Source: Neisseria sicca 4320 (lineage in GTDB: Bacteria; Pseudomonadota; Gammaproteobacteria; Burkholderiales; Neisseriaceae). Taken from it: DNA of 46,059 bases. The stretch is taken from contig NZ_AEPF01000092.1 of the NCBI RefSeq assembly GCF_000193735.1, forward strand, positions 1-46,059. Direction: 5' to 3'. Position 1 is the stretch's first letter; each line of letters starts with the position of its first letter. The notes under the pieces are model-generated. The model was not told the origin of the DNA and did no database searches. It was given only the letters and a program-made list of their open reading frames with translations. This document shows positions 35,408 to 43,786 of the stretch, piece after piece. Made by a program: the position numbers and the translations under genes.

Positions 35408-35419
35408 AGGTCGTCTGAA
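35408..35419 (+). repeat. DUS inside the prophage-derived fragment (1)
   Basis: Exact local-dialect uptake sequence in phage-derived coding sequence. Confidence 0.9.
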
Positions 35420-36261
35420 CGTCGGACAGGAATTGCCGTTCCTGCCCGGTCAGGTTCTCGGCAGGCTTGGCGGTCAGGTCGCGGGCGATGCGGGTATTTG
35501 TTTCAAGGAAGAAATGCCCCAGTTCGTGAACGAATGTAGATGCGTCGGCGTTTTTCAACAGGGCAATCAGGTTATGCTCACGGCTGAACATTCCACGGTC
35601 TGCGCCGCCTTGATACAGTATGTCTTGATTGGTGTCGGCGTTGGGGGTAGAATTTGAGTTGTGGGATATGCCCCCTTCCGCTTCGGGCGTTAGGGCTAGG
35701 GACACGGCGTGTTGTAACACGTCTTGGGCATTGGCTGATTGGGGATACTTCCACATAGAAACGGTGCGTAAATCGCGCCGTTTTTTGCTGCTGTCGGCAA
35801 GATACACAATCAGTCCATCGTCAAACTGTTTTGCAAATGCAAAGCGTCTGTTGTTTGTCCCCGGTATATCTTCATATGCAACATCATCATAATCACGCAA
35901 AATGTCGCCTATCTTTTGGATGTCTTTTTCCGTAATGGCAACCTGCCCACGGTTCGCTTCTGTTTGGGCGTTACCATGCTGATTTTTAATATGCTTAACC
36001 GCTGAACGGTCGATTGAATATGAATATCCGTGTAGTTCGGGAAACGCATTTTCTGTCTTGCTTCCAGTCATTTCCGTGAAAATAGCATGTGCATTGCTTG
36101 TGCCGTTCCACAAATCCGCCGCATCCTGCGGGTTTTCGCTATGCACCCATCCGTGCGGCGGGTTGCTTGCCAATGCTTGATTCAATACGCCGTCGTCAAT
36201 CAGGCTCTCACCGACCACGTTCAAGCCGCCGTATGCCGCGTCAAAATCACGGATTCCCATA

Positions 36262-36273
36262 TTCAGACGACCT
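36262..36273 (-). repeat. DUS inside the prophage-derived fragment (2)
   Basis: Second exact copy, on the other strand, near the 5' end of the fragment. Confidence 0.9.
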
Positions 36274-36335
36274 GCAAGGGTTTCGATTGCGCGGACGTAC
36301 AGTGTTGCATTAGCTTCAGCCTGCGTCTTGTTCAT

Positions 36336-36491
36336 TATAGTGGATTAACTTTAAACCAGTACGGCGTTGCCTTGCCTTAGCTCAAAGAGAACGATTCTCT
36401 AAGGTGCTGAAGCACCAAGTGAATCGGTTCCGTACTATCTGTACTGTCTGCGGCTTCGTCGCCTTGTCCTGATTTTTGTTAATCCACTATA
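36336..36491. mobile_element. Correia element (CREE 6, long form with IHF-site insert)
   Basis: 156 bp with TATAGTGGATTAA and TTAATCCACTATA ends. It carries the extra block of about 50 bp (CTCAAAGAGAACGATTCTCT, GGTGCTGAAGCACC, GAATCGGTTCC) that marks the long CREE class, known to bind IHF. Its left end reads TATAAT on the minus strand; the last two bases are the A and T of the ATG of the neighbouring phage fragment. Confidence 0.93.
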
Positions 36492-36556
36492 TTTGTTGTT
36501 TCATTCCATAAACGTTTGTTGAGGATTTCGCCTGCCGATTGTTGTATATCAATAGA

Positions 36557-36599
36557 AAAAGGTCGTCTGAAACTTGAATTTCAAGTTTCAGACGACCTT
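36557..36599 (-). terminator. DUS-pair terminator after hpuB
   Basis: Uptake sequences at 36559-36570 and 36586-36597, with ACTTGAA/TTCAAGT extending the stem to near perfection. It lies 20 bases past the hpuB stop. Confidence 0.85.
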
Positions 36600-37889
36600 T
36601 CTTATTACTTCAAACGCTTTTAGAACTTGGCTTCAAGCGTGAAGTTGTAGCTTCTGCCCGGAGAGGTGAAGCGTTCTATACCGGCATGGGTTTTATTGTC
36701 GACGCGGTTGACTATGCCGAATTCGCGGATGCTGCGCAGCGATTCCCAAGTATAGTATTTTTTGTTGCCGATGTTGTACGCACCGGCACGCAGGGTGAAG
36801 TATTTGCCCAAGTTGACGTAGCCTGTCAGGTCGAAAAGCGTATAGGCTTTGCTGTGCTTGGCAAATGGCCATGGGTTGTTCAAATCATCACTGCTGTGAA
36901 CGGTGTCAGACGGTTTTTTAGCTGCGGTGTGGGTCAGGTATGCATTGATGCCCCAGCGTTTGGAAGGAGCGTCGTAGCCCAGATTGTAAACGGCAGACCA
37001 CGGGGAAAGGGCGTTAATCGGGGTTTCTTGTCCGTTGATCTGTTTGGCTTTACCTTTGATATAACTAAGGTTGACACCTGCGTGCGTGCCTTGCGGCAAA
37101 CCGATGCTGTCGAGGTTCCATGTGCCGTTAAATTCCAAACCTTTCACCCATGCTGAGGAGCGGTTTTGGTTTTGCCAAACGGGCGAGCTGACCAATTCAG
37201 TACCGTCGGAAAGCGGCGCATAATTAGGGCTGTTGGCATTCTTGGAAGAGACGCCCATGTAGGTCAGTTCGATAAAGTTGCGGTAGCGGGTTTGGAAGCC
37301 GGAGAATTTAAAGTTTCCTGCTTTGCCGCTGCCGGCAAGTCCCAGCTCGAAGTTTTTGGCGGTTTCTGCCTTCAGGTTGGGGTTGGCTTTAAGGTAGAAG
37401 TCAGGATGCGGGAACAATAGCCAGGTTTCGTCCGAAGTCGGCGCGCGGAAGGCTGTACTGTATTTCGCCAGAAGATTCAAATGTGGAGTGAATTTCCAGT
37501 CTAATCCTAAGCCGTAGCTGAAGCCGCTGTGTTTACGCTCGCTGCCAAGATAGGGGATTTGACCGCGGATGGCAGGGGTATAGTTGGGGTTGTCCTTGGC
37601 TTTGCTGCTGCTGCTGTCGTAGCGAACCCCGGCATTGAGGCGGTATTGGCTGCTGTCGCCGAATTGGAAGGTGTTGTTCCAGTAGGCAAAACGGTTTTTG
37701 GACGAGCTTTCGACCAGCATTGCCAATTCTTGGCTGTTGGACGTTTGGTATTTCGGGTCATATAGGCGTACCCAATAGCTATGGTCGCTATTACCGTTGT
37801 CGTTTTTAGAACCGCCCAATCCGTATTGCATAGCCCATACCAATTTGGAGAAGTCGATTTGTTTTTCGGCATCGGCACCAAATTGGATA

Positions 37890-37895
37890 TTTTTT
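37890..37895 (-). other. Frameshift site in hpuB (A6 tract)
   Basis: Six A on the coding strand where seven are needed to keep the frame. Confidence 0.75.
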
Positions 37896-38694
37896 GACGG
37901 ATATTGCGAAACATATGATATACGTCGCTATTGATACCGTTTTTGGCGTAATCGGTCGGCAAGTCCCAAGTCCAAGTGCTCATGTCGATGGTTTGACGGT
38001 CGTAACGCAGGTTCAGGCTGTCCCATGGTCCTTTGTCAAGTTGGTTTTTGTATTCGAAACCGATGCGTTTGCGGTAGGAAATATCTTGACGGGAACGGGT
38101 ATCGCCCAATGCCTCGCCTTTCCAGTTTGCCGCCCACATATTGGATAATTCGGTCGTCGTGCGGTCGGTGCGTGAATCTTCGTAAATCCAGCCGATACGG
38201 TTTTGATCGTTAAAGTTGTAACCCAGTTTAAACAGAGTGCTTTTATTTTCCCAGTCTTGAGGATCAGGTTTACTACGAGCCACACCACGGCTACCGTAGT
38301 TGGTTATGCCGGCATTCGGGTTCCAGCTTTGTTTGTTGTCGGTGATGACGGTATCGGCAGCGTCGCTGTTGTTTTTGGTTTCTTTACCGAAACGGCGGGT
38401 ATAAACCATCAATGCATCCAGCCCCAACCAAGTTCCTGCGGCGGTTATGCTGCTGAATTTTTGGCTGTTGCGTCCGATATAGCCGCCTTTAATGCCTAAG
38501 TGGTAGGGTTTTTCTTCGGAGACATAGTCGCTTGCGGATTTGGTTTTGTAGTTGACGGCACCGCCCAATGCGCCGCTGCCGGATTTGAGCGAGTCCGCGC
38601 CTTTGGTGATGGTTACTTCCGAGAAATTTTCAGGTTCGGAAGTGTTGCGGTTTGCATTGAAGTTGCCGTGTGCGCCGAACAACTCTTGGAACGC

Positions 38695-38706
38695 TTCAGA
38701 CGACCT
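38695..38706 (-). repeat. DUS inside hpuB
   Basis: Exact uptake sequence on the coding strand, in the SRSSEAF region of the plug. Confidence 0.9.
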
Positions 38707-39090
38707 GCTTTCTGCTTGCGCCAGTCCGTCCACGTTGATGGCGACACGGTCTTTATCGACGCCGCGTATGGTAAAACCGTTAGAACCTGAGCGTCCGCCT
38801 TCAACGACGCTGATGCCCGGATCGTAGCGCACCAAGTCGCTTTCGTCAGAGACCATTTGTTTATCCAATGCCTGACGGCGGACTTTCTCTACACCGAGTT
38901 TTTGGACTTTGCGGCCGCCGATGACTTTGACTTCATTCAAGTCCTGATAGGCTTGTGGTACGGGGTCGGCAGCGAAGGCAGGGAAAGTTTGGCTGACAAT
39001 GGCTGCCAGCAGTACGGGTTTGAAGGGGAAGGACATTTTTTGCCTCTCGGATGTATTGATTATCGGTTTATTGGGATGTTTGACGTACGG

Positions 39091-40086
39091 TTATTTGCTG
39101 ACAGGTGTCAAACTTGTATCCGTCGTATTGCGGTCTGATGAATTTTCTACGCCGCCGAATACGGTATCCAACGATTTATCGGCATCGAAGGTTACTTTGC
39201 CGCCTATGCTGACTTCTGTTTTATGGCCGCCGTTAAACTGACCGAAGAATTTTCCTTCGACTTTACCGTTTTTACCGTCGGATTCGGCAGTGCCTGAGAA
39301 ATCAACGCCGTTGATGCCTACATCTTTCATTACAACATCCGGACCGTAATCCGCATTACCTAAAATCGTGCCGCCGAGTTTGTTGGTGTTGAAATTGGCT
39401 GTCAGCAGTGAAAGCTTAGGAGCAGTTTTTTCAGACGACTCAAAGGATTTTTTGGGCTCGTAGGTAGAGGTAACGAAATTGCCGTTGCGGACGCGGACTG
39501 CCCAAACTTCGTATGTGGTCTTGCCTTTTGCCACTGTACTGTCTGACGGAGTGTAATAAGACGGTTTCGCCGTGCCAACAGGTTTGCCGCCGACAAATAG
39601 GTCTGCCGTGCCGTCTGCACTTATCCATGCGCCGAATTTGAGGTGGTCCTGTTTGGTTGCAGGGGCGTTGATGAATTGTCCGGAATTGCTGCAACAGACA
39701 AACAGTTTGCCGCCTTCAGACAAAGGCTGGCCTTCGTGGCGGGTACGCAGGGCATAAGACGGACTGGAGTAGGAGGGGACAATCGGGTCGGAATATGAGC
39801 TGATGTTGTAATAGTTGCCGGAAGGGGTTTGATAGACATATTGTTTATCAGGGTAGCTGCCCCATGATGTTTTCACTTCGAGCACCGCTTCATGCAGGCT
39901 GCCGCCTTTACCGGAAAGGGTGTTGATGGTCTTTATTGCATTGCTCTCATCACTCAGCTTGACATTGGCGATAGGCTGCGCCGTAGGTATGGCAACGGGG
40001 ACTTTCGGTTCGGATGCGCCTCCTCCTGCGCATGCAGTCAGAATAAGGGTTGCTGCCACAGAAATTGCGGGTACTTTGATTTTCAT
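39091..40086 (-). CDS. hpuA: Haemoglobin-haptoglobin receptor lipoprotein HpuA
   Basis: Surface lipoprotein partner of HpuB. The signal MKIKVPAISVAATLILTAC gives lipobox Cys19; the mature protein has the C-terminal beta-barrel pattern of neisserial surface lipoproteins (ILGNADYGPDV, GKFFGQFNGGHKTEVSIGGKV, DTVFGG). The frame is intact, 331 aa. The ATG at 40086 is preceded by GTGAGA; a GTG four codons upstream is possible. In pathogenic Neisseria a poly-G tract just after the lipobox switches hpuA on and off; here the site reads GGAGGAGGC (about 40018-40026), with no homopolymer. It lies 54 bases before hpuB, in an operon. Confidence 0.92.
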   Translation of the reverse strand: MKIKVPAISVAATLILTACAGGGASEPKVPVAIPTAQPIANVKLSDESNAIKTINTLSGKGGSLHEAVLEVKTSWGSYPDKQYVYQTPSGNYYNISSYSDPIVPSYSSPSYALRTRHEGQPLSEGGKLFVCCSNSGQFINAPATKQDHLKFGAWISADGTADLFVGGKPVGTAKPSYYTPSDSTVAKGKTTYEVWAVRVRNGNFVTSTYEPKKSFESSEKTAPKLSLLTANFNTNKLGGTILGNADYGPDVVMKDVGINGVDFSGTAESDGKNGKVEGKFFGQFNGGHKTEVSIGGKVTFDADKSLDTVFGGVENSSDRNTTDTSLTPVSK

Positions 40087-40120
40087 AACAAATCTCACTT
40101 AATTGGTATATATTTTCTTA

Positions 40121-40139
40121 AATAATGATAATTATTACT
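40121..40139 (-). promoter_or_regulatory. Fur-type box at hpuA promoter
   Basis: AATAATGATAATTATTACT matches about 15 of 19 positions of the Fur consensus GATAATGATAATCATTATC, 35 bases before the hpuA start. Iron repression of hpuAB is known in Neisseria. Confidence 0.7.
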
Positions 40140-40527
40140 AATTTTTTTCAAATATTGTGTAATAATTATAATGTTTTGGCAATACCCAAATGGTTTTTAA
40201 TAATTTTAATAGTTTTTAGAGTGAATATTAGGTAGTAAATAAATGAATGATATTGAGTTGGAATTTAATCTGAATGTCTGATTCGATGCCGCTACTTCGT
40301 TGCCGGCAGGGAAAATTGGGTGATAGTGTGCATCAAGCTATCGCTTTGGATTTGCAAGATATATTTATGCGAGTTCGGTCGGTTGGCTTGATTAATCCCA
40401 TGAATCTACTGTTGAATAATATTTGAATAATTTATAAGGCCATAAAAATAAATCAGTTATGTTTGTCTTGGAAATTTGCCTCTATAATGCTGCATCTTAA
40501 TGCGAATCTGTTGCTTTTACGCAAAAA

Positions 40528-40559
40528 TAAGGTCGTCTGAAAATTTTCAGACGACCTTT
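40528..40559. repeat. DUS inverted pair upstream of the Slam gene
   Basis: A near-loopless hairpin of two exact uptake sequences within a divergent intergenic region. Confidence 0.85.
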
Positions 40560-40825
40560 GACGGCTGTAAATCCCTGACTGGGGGAATCAGTAGGGCATG
40601 GCGGTTTGCATTTGGCTACCCCTGTGATATACACACATATATTTCGGATGATTTTGAATGTTAAGAATAAAACAAAAAATGGTTTCGGCATCGTTATGTT
40701 GCCTGTTGCCTTCCGCAGTCTTGGCTCAATTGACCGAAGGTGGTGTCCGGCAGGATGCGCCTTCTCAGGATGCTGCCGTACAAGTGCAGCAAAAACAATG
40801 GCTGGATATTTTGTCCGAAGAAGAA

Positions 40826-40837
40826 AGGTCGTCTGAA
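40826..40837 (+). repeat. DUS inside the Slam gene
   Basis: Exact uptake sequence in the first reading frame (codons RSSEK). A near match (11 of 12) lies at about 41095. Confidence 0.9.
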
Positions 40838-40941
40838 AAGAATGAGAATGTCGGCGAACCGACTGTGGTCGGCGATGATTTTTTAGCGGCAAACCCGCGT
40901 ATTCTTGAGGACGCGCTGATTCAAGCACTTAACGGCAATAG

Positions 40942-40943
40942 CC
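40942..40943 (+). other. Frameshift site in the Slam gene
   Basis: CC where one C is needed; the two frames meet here without a gap in the protein pattern. Confidence 0.65.
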
Positions 40944-42231
40944 GCAGATTTGGTTTCTTCGCTTGCCGCACTTTACCGCAAACAGCCTAACCACAATCCC
41001 AAGCTGATTGCACGTGCCGATGCTTTGCTGGCAAAGTTGAAAGGGCGGACTTCCGAAGCGGTCGAACGTTATCGTACCCTTTATGAATCCGACGTTTCAG
41101 ACGACCGCATATTGTTGGATTTTGCGGCGGCAGAGTTTCAGGATTATCGTTTGGGCGAGGCGGCGGCGCATTTCCGCCATGCCGCGCAACGCGATATACC
41201 TGCCCCCGTTTTGGAAAACGTCAAACGCTTTCAAGAAGCCGTCAAGCGGCAGACAGAATGGAAATGGTCTGGTGGAATCAGTCCCGTGCATAGCGATAAC
41301 GCCAACAACGCTGCTCCGCGTTATTGCATCGAAACAAGGGGGCAAACCGCATGCAGCGTTACTTTGCCCGTCAGTGCCAACGGCTTGAATTACGAATTGA
41401 ACACCGAAAAACTTACCTCGTTGTACGGGCATCACGCCGTCAAATTCCGCGCCAACCTCAGCGGAACGAGCTATTTTTTCGACCGCCAATCGGCTTACGA
41501 TGATGCGTTCGGCAGGGCTTATTTGGGCTGGCAGCGCAAAGACGGCAAACAAACCGTCAGCGTTTTACCGTTTTATCAGGCACAGTTGGCGGGCAGCAGC
41601 GAGTTTGACAGCAAAAAAGAAAACAACCGCCGCGCCGCGCCTTATATGCTGGCACACGGGGTTGGCGTACAGCTTTCGCATATGGTCAATCTCGGCAACG
41701 CGACACAACTTTATTACTCGCTGGAACGCTATCGCCAAAACTATCGGGAAACTGATCGTGCGCTGCGCAACGACGGTTGGCACGACAGTACCTATCTCTC
41801 CCTGGCGCGCCGTTTCGGCAGAACGACCCTGTTCGGTGGTTGGCAATACAACCGCTTTGTTCCTGAAAACAAAAACATACGCAATGCCGTCAACAATGCC
41901 GCCTACCGCCGCAACGGGTTCAATATAGGCTGGATACAGCAATGGCCGTTTTTGGGCGGGCTGAACAGCCGCCTGACCGCTTCATTTGCCAACCGTCGCT
42001 ATAAAGGCATTATGGCATTTGGTACGGAGCCGCAACGCAACCGCGAGCGCTCCCTCTCCGTCAGTCTCAGTCATGATAAATTGTCCTATAAAGGCATCAC
42101 GCCGACCTTGAATTACGGATACAGCCGCATCCGCAGCAATGCACCTTATGCACGACGCAGCAGCCGCCAATGGTCGTTGGGCGCTGAATGGAATTTTTAA
42201 AAAAAGCTTAAAATTCGAATACTTAATCAAT

Positions 42232-42276
42232 AAAGGTCGTCTGAAAACGGGCATCGTAGGTTTTCAGACGACCTTT
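42232..42276 (+). terminator. DUS-pair terminator after the Slam gene
   Basis: Uptake sequences at 42234-42245 and 42263-42274 with AAACC/GGTTT-type extension. The following 150 bases to greB also hold a small CCGTC/GACGG hairpin near 42336-42350, whose role I cannot tell. Confidence 0.8.
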
Positions 42277-42426
42277 GCGGCATTTTCAAGCCGATGGATA
42301 GGGTTTTGCAATCAAGATGGACAGCTTGAACCTTCCGTCTTAAGGACGGTAGAATCAGTCATTTCAATGCAGCAGTTCGAAGTTTTGTTGAAACTGCCGT
42401 ATATCCCAAATAATCAGATATATATC

Positions 42427-42918
42427 ATGAGTACCGAAACCAAAAACTACATTACGCCCGTTGGTTGGCAGGCGTTGAAAGACGAGCTGTATCAACTGGT
42501 CAATAAAGAACGTCCCGAAATCGTCCAAATCGTCAACTGGGCGGCAAGCAACGGCGACCGCAGCGAAAACGGCGACTATCTTTACGGAAAACGCCGTATG
42601 CGCGAAATCGACCGCCGCATCCGTTTTCTGACCAAACGTTTGGAAGCCGCCGTCGTCGTCGATCCCGAATTGCGCGAAGCGACCGACCAAGTTTTTTTCG
42701 GCGCAACCGTCGGACTGTTGCGCGGCGACGGGCGCGAGCAAACCGTCAAAATCGTCGGCGTCGATGAAATCGATACCGCGCAAAACAAAATTTCTTGGAT
42801 TTCCCCGTTGGCGCGTTGTCTGATTAAAGCGAGAGAAGGGGACGAAGTCGTTTTAAATACACCGGAAGGGCGCGAGGAGATTGAGATTTTGTCGGTGGAA
42901 TATATACGGATAGATTAA
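42427..42918 (+). CDS. greB: Transcription elongation factor GreB
   Basis: Rescues backtracked RNA polymerase by stimulating transcript cleavage. The N-terminal coiled coil holds the conserved tip WAASNGDRSENGDYLYGKRRMREIDRR with acidic residues; the C-terminal FKBP-like domain runs from about 80 (VFFGATVGLL, ISWISPLARCLIKAREGDEV). The ATG at 42427 gives 163 aa and the family start; the frame is open a further 96 codons upstream, overlapping the Slam gene, without family match. Basic patches and length favour GreB over GreA. Confidence 0.93.
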   Translation: MSTETKNYITPVGWQALKDELYQLVNKERPEIVQIVNWAASNGDRSENGDYLYGKRRMREIDRRIRFLTKRLEAAVVVDPELREATDQVFFGATVGLLRGDGREQTVKIVGVDEIDTAQNKISWISPLARCLIKAREGDEVVLNTPEGREEIEILSVEYIRID

Positions 42919-42938
42919 ATCTCTCGTAAGCTTAAGAG

Positions 42939-42991
42939 AAAGGTCGTCTGAAAACTTTACCAATACGTTAATACGTTTTCAGACGACCTTT
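42939..42991. terminator. DUS-pair terminator after greB
   Basis: Uptake sequences at 42941-42952 and 42978-42989 with GTTTTC/GAAAAC extensions, between convergent greB and rpsO. Confidence 0.8.
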
Positions 42992-42995
42992 TCTA

Positions 42996-43024
42996 TAAAA
43001 AACACCGCTTTTGCAAGCGGTGTC
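42996..43024 (-). terminator. Intrinsic terminator after rpsO
   Basis: On the minus strand ACACCGCTT and AAGCGGTGT form a hairpin followed by TTTTTTAT, 15 bases past the rpsO stop. Confidence 0.9.
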
Positions 43025-43038
43025 CGGTAAAGCATAAA

Positions 43039-43308
43039 TTATTTGCGCAGACCCAAGCGGGTGATCAGGTTGCGGTATGTATCAGGTTGGGTACGGCGCA
43101 AGTAAGACAACAGACGGCGACGTTGGCTGACCATTTTCAACAGGCCGCGACGGCTGTGGTGGTCTTTAGGGTTGGCTTTGAAGTGGGGAGTCAGGTCGTT
43201 GATGCGGAAAGTCAACAGAGCGACTTGCACTTCAGAAGAGCCGGTATCGCCTTCTTTACGTTGGAAATCTTTAACAATTTGTGCTTTTTGTTCTACGGTC
43301 AATGCCAT
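43039..43308 (-). CDS. rpsO: 30S ribosomal protein S15
   Basis: A small-subunit protein binding 16S rRNA in the central domain. The 89-aa sequence has the full S15 pattern, including GDTGSSEVQVALLTFRINDLTPHFK, DHHSRRGLLKMVSQRRRLL and the C-terminal YLRRTQPDTYRNLITRLGLRK. A monocistronic gene with its own terminator. In many bacteria S15 represses its own mRNA; I did not resolve a leader structure here. Confidence 0.98.
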   Translation of the reverse strand: MALTVEQKAQIVKDFQRKEGDTGSSEVQVALLTFRINDLTPHFKANPKDHHSRRGLLKMVSQRRRLLSYLRRTQPDTYRNLITRLGLRK

Positions 43309-43786
43309 GATGGATAACTCCGAAAAATAAAAGAACCGTTATTCGGTTCGGACAAGTTTGACGAGCGCGAACCCGTTCAAACTCCTGAAGCCTTTTTGTG
43401 AAGACGGGCGGATTATGCCACAGTTCCATCTGTTTTGCACGGCTGAATCCTGTTTTTTATACGAAATTGTGGAAATGTCGTCTGAAGAAGTATCGGGGTG
43501 TGGCGTAAAGTATGCGCGAGAAGTTTTGATTCGGTACATTTTATAGCAGGTTAAAATAGAAAATATTTTCATCATTCCTGTATAGGGGTGAGTCCGGGCT
43601 TCTGATTTCGGCAAGATTCAGCGATTATTGCGGATTGCCGCCTGAACAGAAATGGCGGCGTGGGTACTTTTTTAGAATTTCAGCGAATGGGCAGGGCTTT
43701 TCGGGATGAGATTGGTTTTGTAGTAAAATAGACGCTGATCGACGGCATGAAGAGGTCGTCTGAAATTTGCAAAGAGCTCTGATATT
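43309..43786. other. rpsO-dsbB divergent intergenic region
   Basis: 478 bases. It contains a candidate rpsO promoter (extended -10 TGGCATAAT on the minus strand, about 43412-43420) and a single DUS (43753-43764) just before dsbB. Short open frames here have no coding features. Confidence 0.55.
43753..43764 (+). repeat. Single DUS upstream of dsbB
   Basis: Exact uptake sequence, unpaired, 22 bases before the dsbB ATG. Confidence 0.9.

Larger units (their letters stand above)
35091..36335 (-). pseudogene. Fragment of prophage polyvalent protein: nuclease-like domain plus HELGH metallopeptidase-like domain
   Basis: A 414-codon frame trimmed at both ends by CREEs. Residues 100-200 (SAVKHIKNQHGN, RGQVAITEKDIQKIGDIL, YPQSANAQDVLQHA) resemble the PBECR class of nuclease toxins found at the ends of phage MuF-type proteins. 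Residues 265-275 hold FVHELGHFFLE, an HExxH zinc-peptidase motif. The rest (KWARGFEAYLYEGKAP, FRRFRSWLKQVYQSL) is typical of large polyvalent phage proteins. The ATG at 36335 abuts CREE 6 and has no ribosome site; the stop is CREE sequence. No phage structural gene is nearby. Two exact uptake sequences lie inside. Family recognised by motif only; likely a remnant, though possibly expressed from Met26. Confidence 0.6.
34997..36491. mobile_element. CREE-bounded cassette with prophage-derived cargo
   Basis: CREE 5 (107 bp) and CREE 6 (156 bp), in the same orientation, enclose 1232 bp that is almost entirely one reading frame. The outer ends read TATAGTGG and CCACTATA, so the unit as a whole has the ends of one large Correia element. 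It lies between norB and hpuB. Whether it moved as a unit is an inference; two separate CREE insertions into a prophage remnant are the alternative. Confidence 0.55.
36620..39036 (-). pseudogene. hpuB: Haemoglobin-haptoglobin receptor HpuB, frameshifted
   Basis: A TonB-dependent outer-membrane receptor that takes haem iron from haemoglobin and its haptoglobin complex, with HpuA. The first frame (39036 to about 37896) gives the signal peptide, TonB box DLNEVKV, and plug (GFTIRGVDKDRVAINVDGL). The second frame carries the rest of the barrel, ending in LEAKF, a proper C-terminal Phe. The frames join after RNIRQK: at the T6 run 37890-37895 (A6 on the coding strand) one base is missing. Adding one A restores RQKNIQFGADAEKQIDF and a protein of about 805 aa, the family size. 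It may be a pseudogene, a slipped tract that can revert, or a sequencing error. Confidence 0.88.
40087..40657. other. hpuA-slam2 divergent intergenic region
   Basis: 571 AT-rich bases between divergent hpuA and the Slam gene. It holds the Fur-type box and a DUS hairpin (40530-40541 and 40546-40557). I see no convincing gene; an open frame on the minus strand from 40928 has no coding character. Confidence 0.65.
40658..42200 (+). pseudogene. slam2: Slam-family surface lipoprotein exporter (Slam2-like), frameshifted
   Basis: Slam proteins are outer-membrane barrels that bring surface lipoproteins to the cell surface; in meningococcus Slam2 lies beside hpuAB and serves HpuA. The first frame gives a signal peptide (about 1-22) and the start of the N-terminal helical/TPR part. 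The second gives the remaining TPR part (PKLIARADALLAKLKG) and the DUF560 barrel, ending in SLGAEWNF. They join near 40942-40943: removing one C from AGCCGCAG gives NSADLVSSLAALYRKQP and a protein of about 513 aa. A single-base insertion, so the gene looks inactive unless the base is a sequencing error. An exact uptake sequence lies at 40826-40837. Confidence 0.85.

Noticed and set aside
34997..36491. Insertion sequence with its own transposase
   Set aside because: The cargo frame has no DDE or other transposase motif; the ends are Correia type.
40497..40928. 143-codon frame on the minus strand across the Slam gene start
   Set aside because: It runs through a DUS hairpin and opposite the Slam signal peptide, and has no recognisable protein pattern.
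42336..42350. Possible small RNA or riboswitch before greB
   Set aside because: Only a 5-bp CCGTC/GACGG stem is visible; this is too little to support a call.
42139..42426. 96-codon N-terminal extension of greB
   Set aside because: It overlaps the Slam 3' end and terminator; the GreB family start is at 42427.
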